From Colwellia sp. 12G3 (GTDB lineage Bacteria; Pseudomonadota; Gammaproteobacteria; Enterobacterales; Alteromonadaceae): a stretch of 64,000 bases of DNA. This document shows positions 1 to 8,300 of this stretch, piece by piece. The notes beneath the pieces were generated by a model. That model did no database searches. It saw nothing but the letters and a program-made list of their open reading frames with translations, and was not told the DNA's origin. Position 1 is the stretch's first letter. Every line of letters starts with the position of its first letter. Where the stretch lies: contig NZ_PJAQ01000017.1 in the NCBI RefSeq assembly GCF_002836775.1, positions 62,001 to 126,000 of the forward strand, read 5' to 3'. A program made the translations under genes and the position numbers.

Positions 1-926
1 GCATGCTGAAAAGGAATATCTAAATACGGTAATATTTTACCTTCCGCCATAAGAGGAATTATTTTATCAACATGCGGATACGGGTAAACATAATGAAGAC
101 GGATCCAAACGCCCTGCTTCGCTAATTCTTCACATAACTGCTGCATATGTGTTTTAACCGGCATGCCATCCCAAAAATCTGTTTTGTGCTTAACATCAAC
201 ACCGTAAGCAGAAGTATCTTGAGAGATTACCAATAACTCTTTCACCCCAGCTTTTACTAAACGTTGTGCTTCACCTAATACATCACCCACTGGACGTGAG
301 TCTAAATCACCACGCATTGATGGGATAATGCAGAAAGTACAACGGTGATTACAGCCTTCAGATATTTTTAAATAAGCATAATGCTTAGGCGTTAGCTTAA
401 CGCCTTGTGGTGGTACTAAATCAATAAAAGGATTATGTTGGGGTTTAGCAACATGCTTATGCACTTGGCTTAAAACTTCATCGTATGCATGAGGCCCAGT
501 AACCCCTAATACATTAGGGTGAAGTTCAATTATTTCGTCTTTCTTAACACCTAAACAACCAGTAACCAACACTTTACCATTGGCGGCTAATGCTTCACCG
601 ATAGTATCTAAAGATTCTTGCACTGCCGAATCAATAAAACCACAAGTATTTACAATCACTAATTCAGCATCATCATAGCTATTAGTTACATCGTAACCTT
701 CGGTGCGCAGCTGGGTAAGAATACGCTCAGAATCAACTAAATTTTTTGGACAGCCGAGACTTACGAAGCCTACCTTGGGAGCGCGATTTGACTCTAGATG
801 CGATTTAACAACTTCTTGATGTTGTGCTTCAATCATTTTAGAGGGAATGTCTAACGTCGTTGTTTGGCTTTCGGCAGAGTTACTGCTTTTCTTTGGTGTT
901 TGCGGGTCGAATTGTTCTACGGTCAT
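1..926 (-). CDS. rimO: Ribosomal protein S12 methylthiotransferase RimO, 5' part
   Basis: Radical-SAM enzyme that adds a methylthio group to a conserved aspartate of ribosomal protein S12 in the cytoplasm. The reverse-strand translation starts [15 protein letters not shown]. It then shows the three UPF0004 cysteines in GCPKN, NTCGF and TGCLG contexts, followed by the radical-SAM triad in CNHRCTFC (CX3CX2C) and the downstream PSMRGD segment. The gene runs off the left edge after about 308 codons, so the C-terminal part and TRAM domain are not visible. The start is the ATG whose complement is at 924-926. The first 40 or so residues form a low-complexity leader before [12 protein letters not shown]. 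The bases around this start codon recur at 10513-10580, so the 5' end may be the attachment site of the neighbouring island. Identification is firm. Confidence 0.95.
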   Translation of the reverse strand, partial: MTVEQFDPQTPKKSSNSAESQTTTLDIPSKMIEAQHQEVVKSHLESNRAPKVGFVSLGCPKNLVDSERILTQLRTEGYDVTNSYDDAELVIVNTCGFIDSAVQESLDTIGEALAANGKVLVTGCLGVKKDEIIELHPNVLGVTGPHAYDEVLSQVHKHVAKPQHNPFIDLVPPQGVKLTPKHYAYLKISEGCNHRCTFCIIPSMRGDLDSRPVGDVLGEAQRLVKAGVKELLVISQDTSAYGVDVKHKTDFWDGMPVKTHMQQLCEELAKQGVWIRLHYVYPYPHVDKIIPLMAEGKILPYLDIPFQH

Positions 927-947
927 ATGTGTCTCAACTTACTCTTA
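880..947 (+). repeat. rimO start region, left copy of a direct repeat (candidate att site)
   Basis: This segment covers the rimO start codon and the bases just upstream and downstream. It matches 10513-10580 in the same orientation over 68 bases with about ten differences, including a central 16-base identical block TTGTTCTACGGTCATA. Seen directly in the sequence. The reading as an attachment site is inference from the recombinase beside the right copy. Confidence 0.6.
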
Positions 948-980
948 TCGTGTAACTGGTGCTTTTACTAATGAAGAGCA

Positions 981-1079
981 GCGTCATAAATGGTGGTTTA
1001 ACTGCCTTTATCGCAAATTCAATATTACTAGGAATTAGCGCTTAGGTAGTTGTTTAATGCGTGGGATTATACAGGAATG
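981..1079 (+). repeat. Structured intergenic repeat, copy A
   Basis: Related to 2080-2167: both begin GCGTCATAA, continue TGGTGGTTTAACTG and end near AATGCGTGGGATTAT. The copies share an imperfect inverted repeat (AACTGCCT pairing with AGGTAGTT here) that could fold into a hairpin. Its nature is unknown. Confidence 0.4.
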
Positions 1080-1194
1080 TTGAGACAGGATGAATAAATG
1101 TTTTACTCATCATTTTGTTAGCCAAACATAGACTTTAACTCTTGTGAATAATTAAACATAGTCAGCTTATTAATAGTATCTGTTATAGAGACTA

Positions 1195-1467
1195 TTAATA
1201 TTTATTGATTAAAGGGTAATCCTTCCAAGCAATCTTAATTGCAACAATAGGTTCAAGACCGTTCGTCACACAACAAGCGACCTTTAAAGCTCTGTGGATT
1301 GTTCTTTCATTTTGCTCATGGAATTCTACCCCGTCACAATGTTCAACAAAAGCACTTAATGTCAATGGATTATTTGTATACTGACGAGAACTAAAATGAT
1401 GAATTTCAACAAACCAGTTATCGATTCCTAATTTAGTCCACTTTTTATGCATTACTTGTAATAACAC
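1195..1467 (-). CDS. Hypothetical protein (90 aa)
   Basis: Short open frame starting with GTG at 1467; an in-frame ATG at 1452 is an alternative start. The product has no signal peptide or membrane segment and I recognise no domain. It is mixed in composition with several His, Trp and Cys residues (HHFSSRQY, VEHCDGVEF). It lies inside the putative rimO island, 87 bp downstream of another small minus-strand frame, so the two could be co-transcribed. It may be a real accessory gene or the remainder of a longer decayed one. Confidence 0.35.
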   Translation of the reverse strand: MLLQVMHKKWTKLGIDNWFVEIHHFSSRQYTNNPLTLSAFVEHCDGVEFHEQNERTIHRALKVACCVTNGLEPIVAIKIAWKDYPLINKY

Positions 1468-1554
1468 TGGCTTAATCCAACTTTATTTAACCTATCGTCA
1501 TGCGACCACGAAAGTTTAAAATATTGATACCTAACAGTGTCTCTTTGTGATTTT

Positions 1555-1749
1555 TTACTTAGTAACATTAAAAATTTCTTCCAGCTTATCGATGTAAACC
1601 TTAGGTACTGTTTTTTTTGACTCTAAATTTTGTTGAATCTTGGTAAGTTCAATTTTAGTTTGAAATGCAAAAACTGATGTTTGAATATGATTTGCTCTTA
1701 ATAGGCGCTTAAATGCTGGACCCGTAATACTATGTGTATGTTTAATCAT
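1555..1749 (-). CDS. Hypothetical small protein, possibly HTH-like (64 aa)
   Basis: Starts at ATG 1749 with MIKHTHSITGPAFKRLLRANHIQTS. The pattern (ITG..FKRLLRANHIQTSVFAFQTK followed by a helix ending KVYIDKLEEIF) loosely resembles a lambda-repressor/XRE-type fold, in which a first helix is followed by a recognition helix and a closing helix. I cannot confirm the family by eye. It sits upstream of the 90-aa frame on the same strand within the putative island and could regulate it. A chance ORF is the main alternative. Confidence 0.35.
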   Translation of the reverse strand: MIKHTHSITGPAFKRLLRANHIQTSVFAFQTKIELTKIQQNLESKKTVPKVYIDKLEEIFNVTK

Positions 1750-2488
1750 TGAATTAAGATCCCCTTATTTTACAACCACATCTAACAGCTAATATTAAAT
1801 ATTGCCGTATGAAGCGCTTGCTACTATCGCAGTTAAAGCACAATCGTTTGAATTGTTTAAGACTTTATGGACGGTGATTTTTCGCTTATTAACTTTCGTT
1901 AATGTTTACCATCCGAAATATGCGGCGCATTGTAATCAAGTGTAACCAAGAAGTCTGTTACCTTTTTGTAACGGCGCCATGTTGACTACTCATTCGGCAG
2001 CTTCTAATACTAGGTGTTTTTGGATTTTGCATTGCGAAATGACTTAGCGTTTAACTTGGATGAATTAAGGACTATTAAAGCGTCATAAGTGGTGGTTTAA
2101 CTGTCTTAAATGCAAAATCAGGGGCTTTGCTAAGGCAGTTGTTAATGCGTGGGATTATTCGGGAATGCCTGTTAGTGTGGAATAACTAACGGTATTGAAT
2201 AAAAATCAACGATTCTATGACCGTTTAATGGGTTATCTTAAAATGGAATAATTAAAAAAACAGTACGAAATGTTTCAAAACACTTAGCATTTTTTATAAT
2301 ACAGTCTCAGCGGGCCTGATTTATACTTAACTCTGATTAGCTTTGCCACTCTGGATGTTAGCAACAACTCTATAGTCTATAGTCTATAGCTTGACTTACT
2401 GCTTTTTGATTAGATCTAACCTTCATTATATCTCTTATAGAAACCATCCTAGGTTGGGTTAATATCATAATATCTATAGAGATTAGTT
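1750..2488. other. Non-coding stretch with repeat copy B and short repeats
   Basis: No convincing gene. It contains structured repeat copy B (2080-2167), a short hairpin near 2172-2191 (GTTAGT paired with ACTAAC) and a triplicated heptamer TCTATAG around 2370-2392. Stop codons are frequent in all frames. The composition looks like decayed accessory DNA. Confidence 0.5.
2080..2167 (+). repeat. Structured intergenic repeat, copy B
   Basis: Diverged copy of 981-1079. The inverted repeat is better preserved here: AACTGTCTTA pairs with TAAGGCAGTT, and inside it GCAAA pairs with TTTGC. It is followed by GTTAATGCGTGGGATTAT, shared with copy A. Confidence 0.4.
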
Positions 2489-2853
2489 TTAGGTTACGTC
2501 TCCATCACGCTTACATTTACGCTTACATTTACATTTACGTTTACGTTTACGTTTATAACATTGGGGACATCCAATTTCACCAACAGACCTACTAAACGGA
2601 ATAGCTTGCCATTCGTGATTCTTATAGGGCTTCCACCAATATTTTTTCCGTGAACCATGTGTAACATCAAACACACTGATGTTATTTTTTTAATATGCCA
2701 CTTACTTACTAACTCAGGATTTTTTACTCCTAAGTTATATTCATTAGAAACTTTTTTCTGCGAGCAATAAGGGGATTCTATGGTTATATTACAAACATTA
2801 TGAACTCCTCTCTGCCAAGAGTGCCCTTGAGGGCATAACCACCATTGCTGCAA
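2489..2853 (-). pseudogene. Frameshifted zinc-ribbon (DUF4379-like) protein remnant
   Basis: Two overlapping frames together encode the pattern of the DUF4379 'probable zinc-ribbon' family. The upstream frame gives WWLCPQGHSWQ, a second SPYC half-site and PELVSKWH. The downstream frame gives FDVTHGSRKKYWW, HEWQA and GCPQC. They join if one base is added to the T7 run at 2685-2691 (A7 on the coding strand), which would read KKNNISVFDVTHGS. An in-frame stop lies directly upstream of the first frame, so the N-terminus is also lost. One zinc-binding cysteine of the second ribbon is replaced (WWKPYKNHEW). The C-terminus runs into a hexanucleotide repeat encoding Lys-Arg/Lys-Cys dipeptides. Family members are usually multi-ribbon proteins of accessory regions; the function here is lost or unknown. 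Confidence 0.6.
2508..2555. repeat. Hexanucleotide tandem repeat (8 units)
   Basis: Eight consecutive 6-bp units of the type TTACGT, TTACAT or TTACGC. They end the zinc-ribbon remnant, coding KRKRKRKCKCKRKCKR in one frame and a Val-Asn/Val-Ser run in another. The length is a whole number of codons, so unit gain or loss changes dipeptide number, not frame. Confidence 0.85.
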
Positions 2854-3063
2854 GTCACTTTTGAATTATTAACGATCACTTTATACCATTGATGAGCCGA
2901 CGGGTTACTTGTCATGATAATGCGGTAGTAGAAAATTTTCGCCACCATTAAAAAGGGAGATATACTCGACCCGCAATGAAGCGTATGGTGAGACATTTAA
3001 TTTTATAGAAATGTTCTACACTCTAAAAAATCGTCACTGACATATAGACGGTGTTTCACCTAT

Positions 3064-3468
3064 TTAAGTTCGGCATCTCAATTCCACACTATTACCTTCA
3101 GGGTCTTGTATATAAATTGAATTTCCTTCTCCTTGTGCCCCATACCGACTTTCAAATTCACCCACGTCTATCCCACTTTTTTGAAGGAAATTAATAATAT
3201 CTTGTTCTGGAACTGACCTAATTTGTAAGCAAAAATGATCGACATTTCTTTCTGTTTTGCTTGGCGGACCGCCACCAACAGCGCCAAGCCGGCTATTAAC
3301 GACAACTAAATCGATAAGTGCGCTACCCGCTCGAAGTTGAGTAAGGCCGGTCTCTACGGGTGTCTCTCGCTCAATGGTACAGCTTAATACGTTTGTATAG
3401 AAATCTATCATTTCCTTCAGTTTGGTTGTTCTTAATACGATGTGGTCTATTGCTAGGACTTCCAACAT
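3064..3468 (-). CDS. VOC-superfamily (glyoxalase-like) protein
   Basis: A 134-residue cytoplasmic protein with the paired beta-alpha-beta-beta-beta layout of the vicinal oxygen chelate superfamily. It opens MLEVLAIDHIVLRTTKL, has a mid-protein NVDHFCLQI segment and ends IYIQDPEGNSVELRCRT. His in IDHIVL and VDHFCL and Glu in SVELR are the usual metal ligands. The frame is open to 3507, but the internal ATG at 3468 has a good ribosome-binding site (AAGGAG, 6 bases upstream) and matches the usual family N-terminus. The substrate cannot be read from the sequence; members include glyoxalases, dioxygenases and antibiotic-binding proteins. It lies 80 bp downstream of the cysteine-synthase-like gene on the same strand, so co-transcription is possible. 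Confidence 0.85.
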   Translation of the reverse strand: MLEVLAIDHIVLRTTKLKEMIDFYTNVLSCTIERETPVETGLTQLRAGSALIDLVVVNSRLGAVGGGPPSKTERNVDHFCLQIRSVPEQDIINFLQKSGIDVGEFESRYGAQGEGNSIYIQDPEGNSVELRCRT

Positions 3469-3548
3469 TACTATCTCCTTTAAATACTTACTAACAGAGT
3501 CAACCATTATATAACGCTTTACTCTCGAGTTATGTTTAATGTACGTTA

Positions 3549-4487
3549 TTAAAGTTCGTCAACATCCCACAAAGGCGTACTTAAATAACGTTCTCCGCCA
3601 GATGGAAACAAGGTAATAATATTTTTACCTTCATTTTCAGGTCGCTTGGCTAGCTCAATGGCACCGTAAAGTGATGCGCCTGTTGAAATTCCACCAAAAA
3701 CGCCTTCTTCACGAAGTAAAAAACGTGACATGGTAAACGCATCTTGGTCTTGAATAATAATGGCTTCATCAATTAACGAAACGTCAGTCGTTTTAGCAAT
3801 AAAGCCAGCATTTAACCCTTGAATTTTATGAAGGCCAGGTTCGCCACCTGATAATAAAGCACAATTTTCAGGCTCTACAGCGACAATTTTGATAAGAGGA
3901 TTTTGTTCTTTTAGATATCGCCCTACGCCAGAAATGGTACCACCTGTTCCCAGCCCGGTAACAAACATATCTACATCACCTTCCATATCTCGCCAAATTT
4001 CCATACCTGTCGTTTCATAATGAGCTTGAGGATTAGCCATATTATCAAATTGCATTGGAGACCAAGCATTCGGTATTATTTCTAGTAATTCTTTTACTTT
4101 TGCTATAACCGCGGCGAAGCCTTCAGTTCCTGGCGTTCTAACTACTTCAACGCCCTGAGCTTTGAGCACTTTAACGCGTTCAATGCTCATCGTATCAGCG
4201 AGCACTACTATGGTTCGGTACCCCATTTGCTTCGCAACGAGACCTAAGCCAATACCCGTATTACCAGAGGTAGCTTCTATAATTACCGATTTACCTGGTT
4301 CAATGAGCCCATCTCTTTCTGCATTTTCTATCATTGATAATGCAACACGATCTTTAACGCTAGACATCGGGTTATACATTTCTAATTTGGCGTAAATATT
4401 TCCAGGTAAATGATTAGAAATTTTATTCAATTTAATCATTGGTGTATTACCAATTAACTCGATAATATTATTATAAATTTTTGTCAT
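3549..4487 (-). CDS. cysK: Cysteine synthase family enzyme (O-acetylserine sulfhydrylase-like)
   Basis: PLP-dependent fold-type II enzyme expected to make L-cysteine from O-acetylserine and sulfide. It shows IGNTPMIKLN at the N-terminus, the PLP lysine in SSVKDR (about residue 44), the substrate loop TSGNTGIGLG (about 70-78), the phosphate-binding GLGTGGTISGVG (about 178-188) and a C-terminal FPSGGERYLST. At 312 aa it has normal family length. A ribosome-binding site AAGAG precedes the ATG. It is divergent from the GNAT gene and upstream of the VOC gene. CysK-like enzymes also serve in secondary metabolism, so given the putative island a specialised role or the CysM/OASS-B branch cannot be excluded. 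Confidence 0.85.
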   Translation of the reverse strand: MTKIYNNIIELIGNTPMIKLNKISNHLPGNIYAKLEMYNPMSSVKDRVALSMIENAERDGLIEPGKSVIIEATSGNTGIGLGLVAKQMGYRTIVVLADTMSIERVKVLKAQGVEVVRTPGTEGFAAVIAKVKELLEIIPNAWSPMQFDNMANPQAHYETTGMEIWRDMEGDVDMFVTGLGTGGTISGVGRYLKEQNPLIKIVAVEPENCALLSGGEPGLHKIQGLNAGFIAKTTDVSLIDEAIIIQDQDAFTMSRFLLREEGVFGGISTGASLYGAIELAKRPENEGKNIITLFPSGGERYLSTPLWDVDEL

Positions 4488-4686
4488 TTTTTTCTCTTAA
4501 TCACTGCCAAAGTTGCTTGGCTAATAGTTAATTTTATAAGCGCTAACTATGAACTAACTATACGCTTCTAAGTTGAATCCAACTGCGCTATTATTTCATT
4601 TTATAAATGATATATGTAACGTTACTATTTAATACAATAGCTTACACTCTAATAATTACTAATATTTTAGCTAAGGGCAAAACTCA

Positions 4687-5097
4687 ATGAATGATTACCT
4701 GTTAAAAGAAACTATCTTAGATAGCCAAACAGTCATACAATTACGCTCTTCGGTTGGTTGGGATAGCTTAAGCGAGCCAACGTTAACCAAAGCGCTTTCT
4801 AATTCAATTTTCTTTGCCAGTATTTGGCATCAAGGCCAAGCTGTTGCTATGGGTCGCATTGTTGGTGATGGCCATCAATATTTTTATCTCCAAGATATGA
4901 TTGTTGACCCTGCCCATCAAAAAATGGGATTGTGTCAACGTATCACAGAACATTTAGTCTACAAGGTAAAAAGCATTGCGGAACCTGGCGCCTTTTTTGG
5001 TTTAATGGCTGCTGCAAATGTTGCAGGTGTTTATCAAAAATATGGTTTTGTTGAACGCCCTGCCAATATGCCTGGCATGGTGATGCCCATCAATTAA
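4687..5097 (+). CDS. GNAT-family N-acetyltransferase
   Basis: A 136-residue single-domain acetyl-CoA-dependent acyltransferase. The core shows AMGRIVGDGHQYFYLQDMIVDPAHQKMGLCQRI, corresponding to GNAT strands 2-4 and the acetyl-CoA pyrophosphate loop. The loop is altered (QKMGLC where Q/RxxGxG/A is usual). It is followed by ANVAGVYQKYGF, the typical C-terminal helix and strand. The substrate is unknown. It is transcribed away from the cysteine-synthase gene and converges on the tautomerase gene, with a terminator between them. Confidence 0.85.
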   Translation: MNDYLLKETILDSQTVIQLRSSVGWDSLSEPTLTKALSNSIFFASIWHQGQAVAMGRIVGDGHQYFYLQDMIVDPAHQKMGLCQRITEHLVYKVKSIAEPGAFFGLMAAANVAGVYQKYGFVERPANMPGMVMPIN

Positions 5098-5117
5098 TTT
5101 TTGCGACAGCTTAAACA

Positions 5118-5140
5118 CTTGATTAATAATCAGGTTTTTT
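5118..5140 (+). terminator. Intrinsic terminator of the GNAT gene
   Basis: Stem CTTGATT/AATCAGG with a 3-base loop, followed by six T residues on the plus strand, 21 bp after the GNAT stop. It overlaps the last codons of the convergent tautomerase gene. Confidence 0.6.
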
Positions 5141-5344
5141 AATTAAGGTATCTTTTCGCCCGACAATTTCTGGAATGTACACTTGCTCATTCCACATATC
5201 TGGTTCTACTGGCTCTACTGCAATTGAGATGACACTTTCATCACAACCAACGACTTTAGTGACAGCTTCTGTGATACTTTTAGCCAAAGCAATATGTTGT
5301 TCTTCAGTGAGTGAAGGGAAATGTTTAATATTTATATGTGGCAT
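5123..5344 (-). CDS. 4-oxalocrotonate tautomerase family protein (PptA-like)
   Basis: A 73-residue tautomerase. The product begins Met-Pro-His, so removal of Met exposes the catalytic N-terminal proline. The rest follows the small tautomerase pattern LTEEQHIALAKSITEAVTKVVG then VSIAVEPVEPDMWNEQVY, resembling E. coli PptA (YdcE). It starts 28 bp after the stop of the NRPS gene on the same strand, with a spaced AGGAAT upstream of the ATG, so it is very likely translated from the NRPS transcript. Indigoidine formation passes through keto-enol tautomers of an aminopiperidine-dione, so a supporting role in that pathway is reasonable but inferred. Family assignment is firm. Confidence 0.85.
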   Translation of the reverse strand: MPHINIKHFPSLTEEQHIALAKSITEAVTKVVGCDESVISIAVEPVEPDMWNEQVYIPEIVGRKDTLIKKPDY

Positions 5345-5372
5345 TATTATTCCTTTAAATCAAAATGATTAA

Positions 5373-8300
5373 CTATAAAACAGCGACAAGTTGGTCAATA
5401 TTTGTTTTAAGCATGGTGTAATGGTTTGCTTCAATTTGTTCTATAACTGGCTCAATAGTAGAAAACACATCATTATTTTCAATAAATGAATAGTCGTCTC
5501 CCGTCGCTTTTATGATTTTAATAGGCGCCTTCAATTGTCGCTGCTTAAGTTCGTTAAACGAGTAGGTAAATTCGAAAGTCATCGTAACTATATCGATAAT
5601 CCGCATAACTAAACCTGTGTCTAATTGGTTATTCAACCCACAAATAAAGTGAATAAACTTTTCTTTAGTATCAACAACCGCTAAACACTCGACTAATGAA
5701 TTACCCTTTATTGTCCCCATAAATACCGAATACAATATAGTTAGAAATTTTTTGTTCGTAAAGGTTGCTTCGTTATCTTTAATTGAGTGTTGTTCGTCTG
5801 CTACTGTGGGTGATCCTGGAGCAATTAAGTATAAGTTTTCAACGATATCACCGGCTTGCTCTAATTGATAACAAGCCTCAAAAGCAACACGCGCACCAAA
5901 TGAATACCCCCATAAGGTATAAGGACCATCCCCCTGATGTTGCTTTATCATAGCAACATCTTTGGCAGCCATTTCACTTATCGTTTTATAAGGGGTTTCT
6001 CCGGTATTAATACCGTATGCTTGCACACCAAAAAAATCTCGCTCGGTACCCAATTTTTCAGATAATAAGCGTAAATTCATACAATAACCTCCTAATCCTG
6101 GCCAGCAGTATATGGGGTTGCGCTTTCCTTGATTCTGAAAAGGGATTAAACGCGATGTTAAATTATTATCTTCTTTACTAATAACTTGTGCTAATTTTTG
6201 AATGGTAGGGGACGAAAAAACTATTTGTAACGGTAAGTCGCAATATAACGTTGTATTAATTTTATTGATAACACTAACAGCGATGAGTGAATTTCCACCA
6301 AGCTCAAAGAAGTCAGCATTCACTGAAATTGAGTCTCTTTTCAGTCCTTTTTTCCAAATGTCTAACACTGCACGCTCAACCTCATTAGAAGGTTCTATAT
6401 GTTCCTCACGGATACAATCCATCTCCAACATAAGCAACGCATTTATATCTATTTTTCCATTAACCGTTAAGGGCATTTTATCGATAACTTTAATGCTATT
6501 TGGCATCATATAGCTGGGTAGAAACTTGACCAAATCATCTTGAATTATTTCTGATGGTCCTTTCATATGCACTAAATCTTCATTCATTCCATCACTTTGT
6601 ATTTGTATATCGCTAATACGACCGCCAATGAAGAAATATGACGGTCCTACATCTTTATTGAGAATATACTTAATTCGCGTAGCTGATGGTAAGTTATTAC
6701 CCGTTTTTGAGCTGTAGCCAGAAGACATGAAACCAATATTTAAATCGTTCATTTGCAGTGACTGTAACTTACGACCTAAGTTGATGTATCCCAACCAGTC
6801 TTCATCCGATGTACTTATAACGGAAATACCAAATGAAGCTCTTTCATAAACAGATTGATTTATAGCAATCACATGCTTTTTTAAAATTATCTCACTCGAG
6901 ATGAAGGATAACTGACCCTTTTCATACAAATACTTACCCGCTTTAAGATCAGATACTTGTCCTGGATGTGCTTGTAAATACAAACTGACATCATCATTCA
7001 TAACGTCTTTTGTACCAGATACAATAGTAAAGCTTCCAAGGTAATAATCGTGCTGATCAACGTCAAAAAACTGCATTGTTTCAGGCAAATAATCACTCGA
7101 TTTAATACTTAAACCATAAGTTGGTAAGATATTTTCGAAATAACCAACCATATGGCCAGCTTCCATTTCTAATACTTCTACAATGTTATGTTTATAAATA
7201 GGTTCAATGGCCGATTTTTTACCGACAAAATGTATTTTACATTGTATTGTGCCACTGTCTTCTTTCTCAGCAACCAATACCAGTTGGTGATGTACTGGAT
7301 GGTAATAGTAATAACCAGGGGCAAGATTACCAATACCATTTATTTCAAAATACATTTGAGTTGCATACAAGGCACCTGGTGACGCATAACCATATTTAGG
7401 TAATAACCTTTTCTCTGAAAGGTACTGTCCAAAATATCGTAGAATTTCACCAAAATCAGCATAAGTAATGTCAGATAACTGACTATAATATTCGTAGTTT
7501 ATTTTACGATTAAGAGCGTTAAGGATATCTTGCTTAGTGATCTTTCCACCATCAAAAAAACGATAACTCTTACGTGAAAAAACTAGCTTACGCTGTTTTT
7601 CTAAAGGTATTTTACCTGGTAAATTAATTGTCGATTTATTTAGATTTTCAGTATCTTGGCGACAACCTATATTGGTTAGCTGCATTTTCACTTGGCTACG
7701 ACTTTGCTTAGATTGATGATGGGAATCATGGTTGCCTTGATCCATCAACGCCGCTTCTCTCGGATTTAATTCAATCATAGAGATAAGGTTTTGGTAACCG
7801 GTATACTGGTCTTTCTTTAGAAATACCGCCGCGTTATTTACCCAATTGTGCGTTTCTATTATGGATTTAATTTCGTCTAGTTCAACACGATATCCTCGAA
7901 GCTTGACCTGATTATCAACTCGTCCTGAATATTGCACTGTTCCATTTACATTCCAATACGCTAGATCACCTGTTTTGTATAGGGTTTGGGCTATTTCTTC
8001 GCCATCAAAAAAATGCGTAATAAAACGTTCAGCAGTTAAATCTTCACGATGCAAGTAACCTCTAGCTAAGCCTACACCGGCAATATAAAGCTCACCTATA
8101 TCTCCAACAGCTACCGATTTCTTGTCTTTATCAAGAATATAATACTGTGTATTTTGTATCGGTGTACCAATAGAAATAGTATCTGCGCTATTTTTAATGT
8201 CTTTACTATCAAAAATATGAGCCGAACTGTTGATAGTACACTCAGTAGGTCCATATAAATTAATAATACGACAATTAGGTAATTGCTCTGATAGTTCAAT

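Noticed and set aside
981..2167. Integron attC sites
   Set aside because: The paired repeats fold, but I cannot identify proper R and L core boxes, cassette-sized genes between copies or an integron integrase.
2784..2996. 70-residue minus-strand ORF
   Set aside because: Overlaps the zinc-ribbon remnant in another frame, with no recognisable features or convincing start.
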